DNA from: JANXUF01 sp043747685
GTDB lineage: Bacteria > Actinomycetota > Acidimicrobiia > Acidimicrobiales > Ilumatobacteraceae
DNA length: 9,343 nucleotides
Assembly (NCBI GenBank): GCA_043747685.1
Contig: JAYTOR010000019.1
Coordinates: 1 to 9,343, forward strand
Direction: 5' to 3'
Shown here: piece after piece, positions 7,003-9,343 of the stretch
Position numbering within the stretch: position 1 is the stretch's first letter
Layout: the number at the start of each line of letters is the position of its first letter
Program-made: the position numbers and the translations under genes
The notes under the pieces: model-generated
Seen by the model: only the letters and a program-made list of their open reading frames with translations
What the model was told of the DNA's origin: nothing
Databases searched by the model: none

Positions 7003-7008
7003 TGGCTG

Positions 7009-7890
7009 ATGCTGCCTCAGGAGCTTTTCGGTCGTACTGGTCATCTCAGCACTCGGGTGCTGTTCGGCGCCGCCTCGCTCGGCGGAATGCGCCAGCAGAA
7101 GGCGGACGAAGTACTGGATATCGTGCTGCAGTCGGGCATCAACCACATCGACACGGCGGCATCGTATGGCGACTCTGAACTGCGGTTGCAGCCGTTCCTC
7201 GCAGATCACCGTGACGAGTTCTTCCTCGCCACGAAGACCGATGCGCGCACTGGCGACGCCGCCCGCGCCCAGTTGGAACTCTCGCTGCAGCGGCTCGGCG
7301 TCGATCACGTCGACCTCATCCAGCTGCACAATCTCGTCGAGGCGCAGGAGTGGGAAATGGCACACGCTCCAGGCGGTGCGGTCGCTGCGCTCGTCCAGGC
7401 CCGTGACGAGGGACTCGTGAAGTTCATCGGCGTCACCGGTCACGGGACACGGATCCCGCGCATGCACCTGCGTAGTCTCGAACAGTTCGATTTCGACTCG
7501 GTGCTGCTGCCCTACAACTACCTGATGATGCAGAACGAGCAGTACAGCACCGACACCGAGGAATTGCTGGCGCTGTGTGCCGAGCGCGATGTAGCCGTGC
7601 AGACCATCAAGTCGGTGGCGCGACGACGCTGGAGCGAGGACTCGGCCGAGCCGCACTTTTCCTGGTACCAGGCGCTGCCCGCCGGCGACGCGCTGACGAA
7701 TGGCGTGAACTTCGTCCTCGGTCGCCCAGGCCTGTTCCTCAACACCTCCAGCGACGCCCGTCTACTGCCGGCAATCATCGCAGCTGCGTCGGGTCCTCTT
7801 CAGGTTCCGACTGACATCGAGATGCAATCAGACGTCGAAGAGAACGAAATGCAGCCACTGTTCGATGGCAAAGAACTTGAACGAATCTGA
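7009..7890 (+). CDS. aldo/keto reductase family oxidoreductase
   Basis: 293 residues, slightly shorter than the usual 300-330. The (beta/alpha)8 barrel landmarks are in order: VLFGAASLGG near 18-26, NHIDTAASYGDSE at 45-57 with the catalytic Asp48 and Tyr53, ATKTDAR with Lys76, and DLIQLHNL with His107, so the catalytic tetrad Asp-Tyr-Lys-His is complete. KFIGVTGHG follows at 138-146. It should catalyse NADPH-dependent reduction of an aldehyde or ketone (or the reverse) in the cytoplasm; the substrate cannot be named. The ATG at 7009 is chosen because the family homology starts a few residues later; the long open frame upstream to 5995 is the antisense shadow of the quinone oxidoreductase. The C-terminal tail after about 270 is acidic (DVEENE). 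The gene ends 21 bases from the convergent phosphatase gene. Confidence 0.92.
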   Translation: MLPQELFGRTGHLSTRVLFGAASLGGMRQQKADEVLDIVLQSGINHIDTAASYGDSELRLQPFLADHRDEFFLATKTDARTGDAARAQLELSLQRLGVDHVDLIQLHNLVEAQEWEMAHAPGGAVAALVQARDEGLVKFIGVTGHGTRIPRMHLRSLEQFDFDSVLLPYNYLMMQNEQYSTDTEELLALCAERDVAVQTIKSVARRRWSEDSAEPHFSWYQALPAGDALTNGVNFVLGRPGLFLNTSSDARLLPAIIAAASGPLQVPTDIEMQSDVEENEMQPLFDGKELERI

Positions 7891-7911
7891 CTCCGTCTCA
7901 CTCCGGAAGCG

Positions 7912-9123
7912 CTACTGGCGAGCGGAGTTTCCCCGATATTCGATCAGCAACATCGTTGCGTCGTCGTTCAATCCCCGCCCGACGTAGGCGATGACAGCGG
8001 CTGCCAGACGCCGTACTGTTTCTGCCGCTGGAACCTGATCGAGGCTGGCACGCACGAGGAAATCGGCGAGCCGGTCCGGCCCGAAGTAGGTGCCATCGGG
8101 GGCCTTCGATTCCGTGATGCCGTCCGTGTAGAACAGGATTCGGTCGCCTGTCTGCAACGCTTCGGTGGCGATTGCAACGACAGGCCCGCCAAGCCCGATC
8201 GGCATCGATGGTGCACAGCGCAACTCCCCGCAGAAGGTGCCGTTGCGGACGAGCATCGGCGGGACGTGACCGGCGTTCAGCCACGTCAGGATCCCGGTCG
8301 CCAGATCGAGCGTCCCGATCTGACCGGTGACGTAGTACGAGTCACCGAAATGTTCGGCAATCACCTGGTCAGCATGCCGATACGCAGCTGCCAGGTCGCC
8401 GTCGGCGCGCCGGTCGTTGCGCAGACTGTTGATCGCCGCGCCGGACATCAGCACTGCAGCCATGCCGTGTCCGATTGCGTCGACGATCGCGAAATCGAAC
8501 CGGTCGCCGTTGAGGGCGTAGTCGAACGAGTCGCCGCCGATTTCGTATGCCGGTTCCAAGATCCCGCCGATGGCGACACGTGCGGTCGTGCACGCCAACG
8601 GCGGTAGTAGGGCCCATTGCGCTTCGGCCGCTGCCGACATTGCTTTGGCCCGTCGGGCGCGATTCCAGGCGTCGCTGTATCGACTGTTGGTCACCAGCAA
8701 CAACACGAGCACGGCGATCACCGGATCCACTACATCGCGGACAACATCGTCAGCGGACACGAAGTCGAATTCGAGAACACCGAGGCGTTCGGTGCCGTCG
8801 GTCAGTGGCACCCATAGCACCACCGGTGCTTCCATCGAACTGATGACCTCGCCCGTGGCGAACGCTCGACCGGCGACGGTGCCTTCGATCAGCTGCGACT
8901 CACCGATCGCGCCATTCGAGTCCAGCTGCCGAAACCGCTGCAACCCGTAGTCGGCGACGAACAACCGGCCACCGCTGGCACCGACGATCTGACACGCCAC
9001 AACGACGAGCTCCGACAACGACCCAGGATCGAGACGTGCCGCCATTTCCACCAAGCGGACAACCCCGTCAGCAGCATCGACGCGCCCGGGACCGGCCGTC
9101 CCCGACCCGGCGATCTCGGTCAC
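7912..9123 (-). CDS. GAF-like sensor with SpoIIE/PP2C-type serine phosphatase domain
   Basis: 403 residues. Residues about 20-145 look like a GAF sensor domain (SLSELVVVACQIVGASGGRLFV, later WVPLTDGTERLGVLEFDF). A linker helix with AEAQWALLPP at 166-175 leads into the SpoIIE/PP2C phosphatase domain (about 180-397). The metal-binding motifs are all present: EIGGDSFDYA at 194-203, IVDAIGHGMAAVL at 213-225, LNAGHVPPML at 282-291, FYTDGITESK at 331-340 and NDDATMLL at 386-393, so it should be active. Such proteins usually dephosphorylate an anti-sigma-factor antagonist (STAS protein) and so switch a sigma factor pathway; no STAS or kinase partner lies nearby. No transmembrane anchor is clear, though the end of the GAF region has a hydrophobic run VIAVLVLLLV. 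The GTG at 9123 is the only start after an in-frame TGA upstream; its ribosome binding site is weak. Stop is TAG. Confidence 0.93.
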   Translation of the reverse strand: MTEIAGSGTAGPGRVDAADGVVRLVEMAARLDPGSLSELVVVACQIVGASGGRLFVADYGLQRFRQLDSNGAIGESQLIEGTVAGRAFATGEVISSMEAPVVLWVPLTDGTERLGVLEFDFVSADDVVRDVVDPVIAVLVLLLVTNSRYSDAWNRARRAKAMSAAAEAQWALLPPLACTTARVAIGGILEPAYEIGGDSFDYALNGDRFDFAIVDAIGHGMAAVLMSGAAINSLRNDRRADGDLAAAYRHADQVIAEHFGDSYYVTGQIGTLDLATGILTWLNAGHVPPMLVRNGTFCGELRCAPSMPIGLGGPVVAIATEALQTGDRILFYTDGITESKAPDGTYFGPDRLADFLVRASLDQVPAAETVRRLAAAVIAYVGRGLNDDATMLLIEYRGNSARQ

Positions 9124-9155
9124 GCGCCAGCCCGACCAGTGTCAGACCCGGGCAT

Positions 9156-9161
9156 TGTCAA
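9156..9161 (-). promoter_or_regulatory. candidate -35 box upstream of the phosphatase gene
   Basis: The minus strand reads TTGACA, an exact consensus -35, 32 bases before the GTG at 9123. The -10 region expected 16-18 bases later (TGGTCG and neighbours) does not fit TAnnnT, so only half of a promoter is seen. Confidence 0.25.
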
Positions 9162-9227
9162 TCATCGATGCACCGCTCACGGCTACTCCTCGGAGATCGG
9201 CGCCACCAAGGGTCCAGAGCAACGCAC

Positions 9228-9241
9228 GAGCGAAATCGCTC
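9228..9241. repeat. short inverted repeat in the right intergenic region
   Basis: GAGCGA-AA-TCGCTC is a perfect 14-base inverted repeat upstream of the phosphatase gene. It could be an operator or a small hairpin. The rest of 9124-9298 holds nothing else I can identify. Confidence 0.3.
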
Positions 9242-9285
9242 CCTATCATGCTAGCGGTCACGGCCAACCAATGTCTGAGCCGTCG

Positions 9286-9308
9286 CCCACCGGAGGGGTC
9301 ACGGTGGG
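9286..9308 (-). terminator. possible hairpin at the end of an upstream minus-strand gene
   Basis: CCCACCG and CGGTGGG pair over seven bases around a nine-base loop. A minus-strand stop codon (TGA at 9301-9299) sits in the loop. No T-run follows. It may be part of a terminator for a gene entering from the right edge. Confidence 0.25.
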
Positions 9309-9343
9309 TCGTGGCTGGTGTGCCAGAGCGTTTCGAGTTGTTC
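9299..9343 (-). CDS. possible last 14 codons of a gene entering from the right
   Basis: The minus strand reads EQLETLWHTSHDPP then TGA. Ten of the 14 codons end in G or C, better than the opposing plus-strand frame, which is why I prefer this reading. The alternative is a plus-strand gene starting at the GTG at 9304, five bases after a strong GGAGGGG at 9292-9298, but its first codons mostly end in A or T. Too little sequence is present to name it. Confidence 0.3.
   Translation of the reverse strand, partial: EQLETLWHTSHDPP

Noticed and set aside
5995..7008. Upstream extension of the aldo/keto reductase frame
   Set aside because: It is antisense to the quinone oxidoreductase. The barrel homology starts only after 7009.
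6922..7656. N-terminal extension of the quinone oxidoreductase frame
   Set aside because: It is antisense to the aldo/keto reductase. The family N-terminus MRAAVYYETGG begins at 6921 with a suitably placed -10 box.
7891..7911. Bidirectional terminator between the convergent aldo/keto reductase and phosphatase genes
   Set aside because: The 21-base gap shows no inverted repeat or T-run.

Overview
The window is GC-rich DNA from an actinobacterium-like genome. The evidence is strong third-codon-position GC, long antisense shadow frames, GTG starts, two likely leaderless promoters with TAnnnT -10 boxes sitting 6-7 bases before ATG, and glycosyltransferase types common in Actinomycetota. An Acidimicrobiia-like host would fit, but the sequence alone does not prove it.

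Layout, left to right. (1) Bases 2-550, plus strand: the 3' end of a secreted or surface protein, a Thr/Pro/Ala-rich stalk ending in a small domain with two cysteines. (2) Bases 551-751: no convincing gene. (3) Bases 752-871, minus strand: an orphan C-terminal scrap of a sensor histidine kinase, directly downstream of (4) a 679-residue membrane protein with GGDEF and EAL domains (877-2916, minus). (5) A 30-residue single-span membrane peptide with its own ribosome binding site (2928-3020, minus), 11 bases ahead of the GGDEF-EAL gene and probably in the same operon. (6) Bases 3284-5899, plus strand: two tandem, decayed genes for polytopic ArnT/PMT-like (YkcA/YkcB-type) glycosyltransferases, carrying frameshifts, nonsense codons and internal deletions. 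(7) A divergent pair: a quinone-oxidoreductase-like MDR enzyme (5950-6921, minus) and an aldo/keto reductase (7009-7890, plus), sharing an 87-base spacer. (8) A GAF-like plus SpoIIE/PP2C phosphatase (7912-9123, minus), convergent with the aldo/keto reductase. (9) A 220-base right flank that may hold the last codons of another minus-strand gene.

Functionally, the intact genes are two signalling proteins (c-di-GMP turnover and a PP2C-type phosphatase) and two NAD(P)H-linked redox enzymes. The damage in the glycosyltransferase block is local: the flanking genes read cleanly over 0.9-2 kb each, so genuine pseudogene decay is more likely than poor sequence quality. I found no tRNA, rRNA, CRISPR array, transposase, phage gene or recognisable defence system. 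The most promising less-described items are the small membrane peptide coupled to the GGDEF-EAL gene and the compact divergent leaderless promoter pair with a direct repeat between them.
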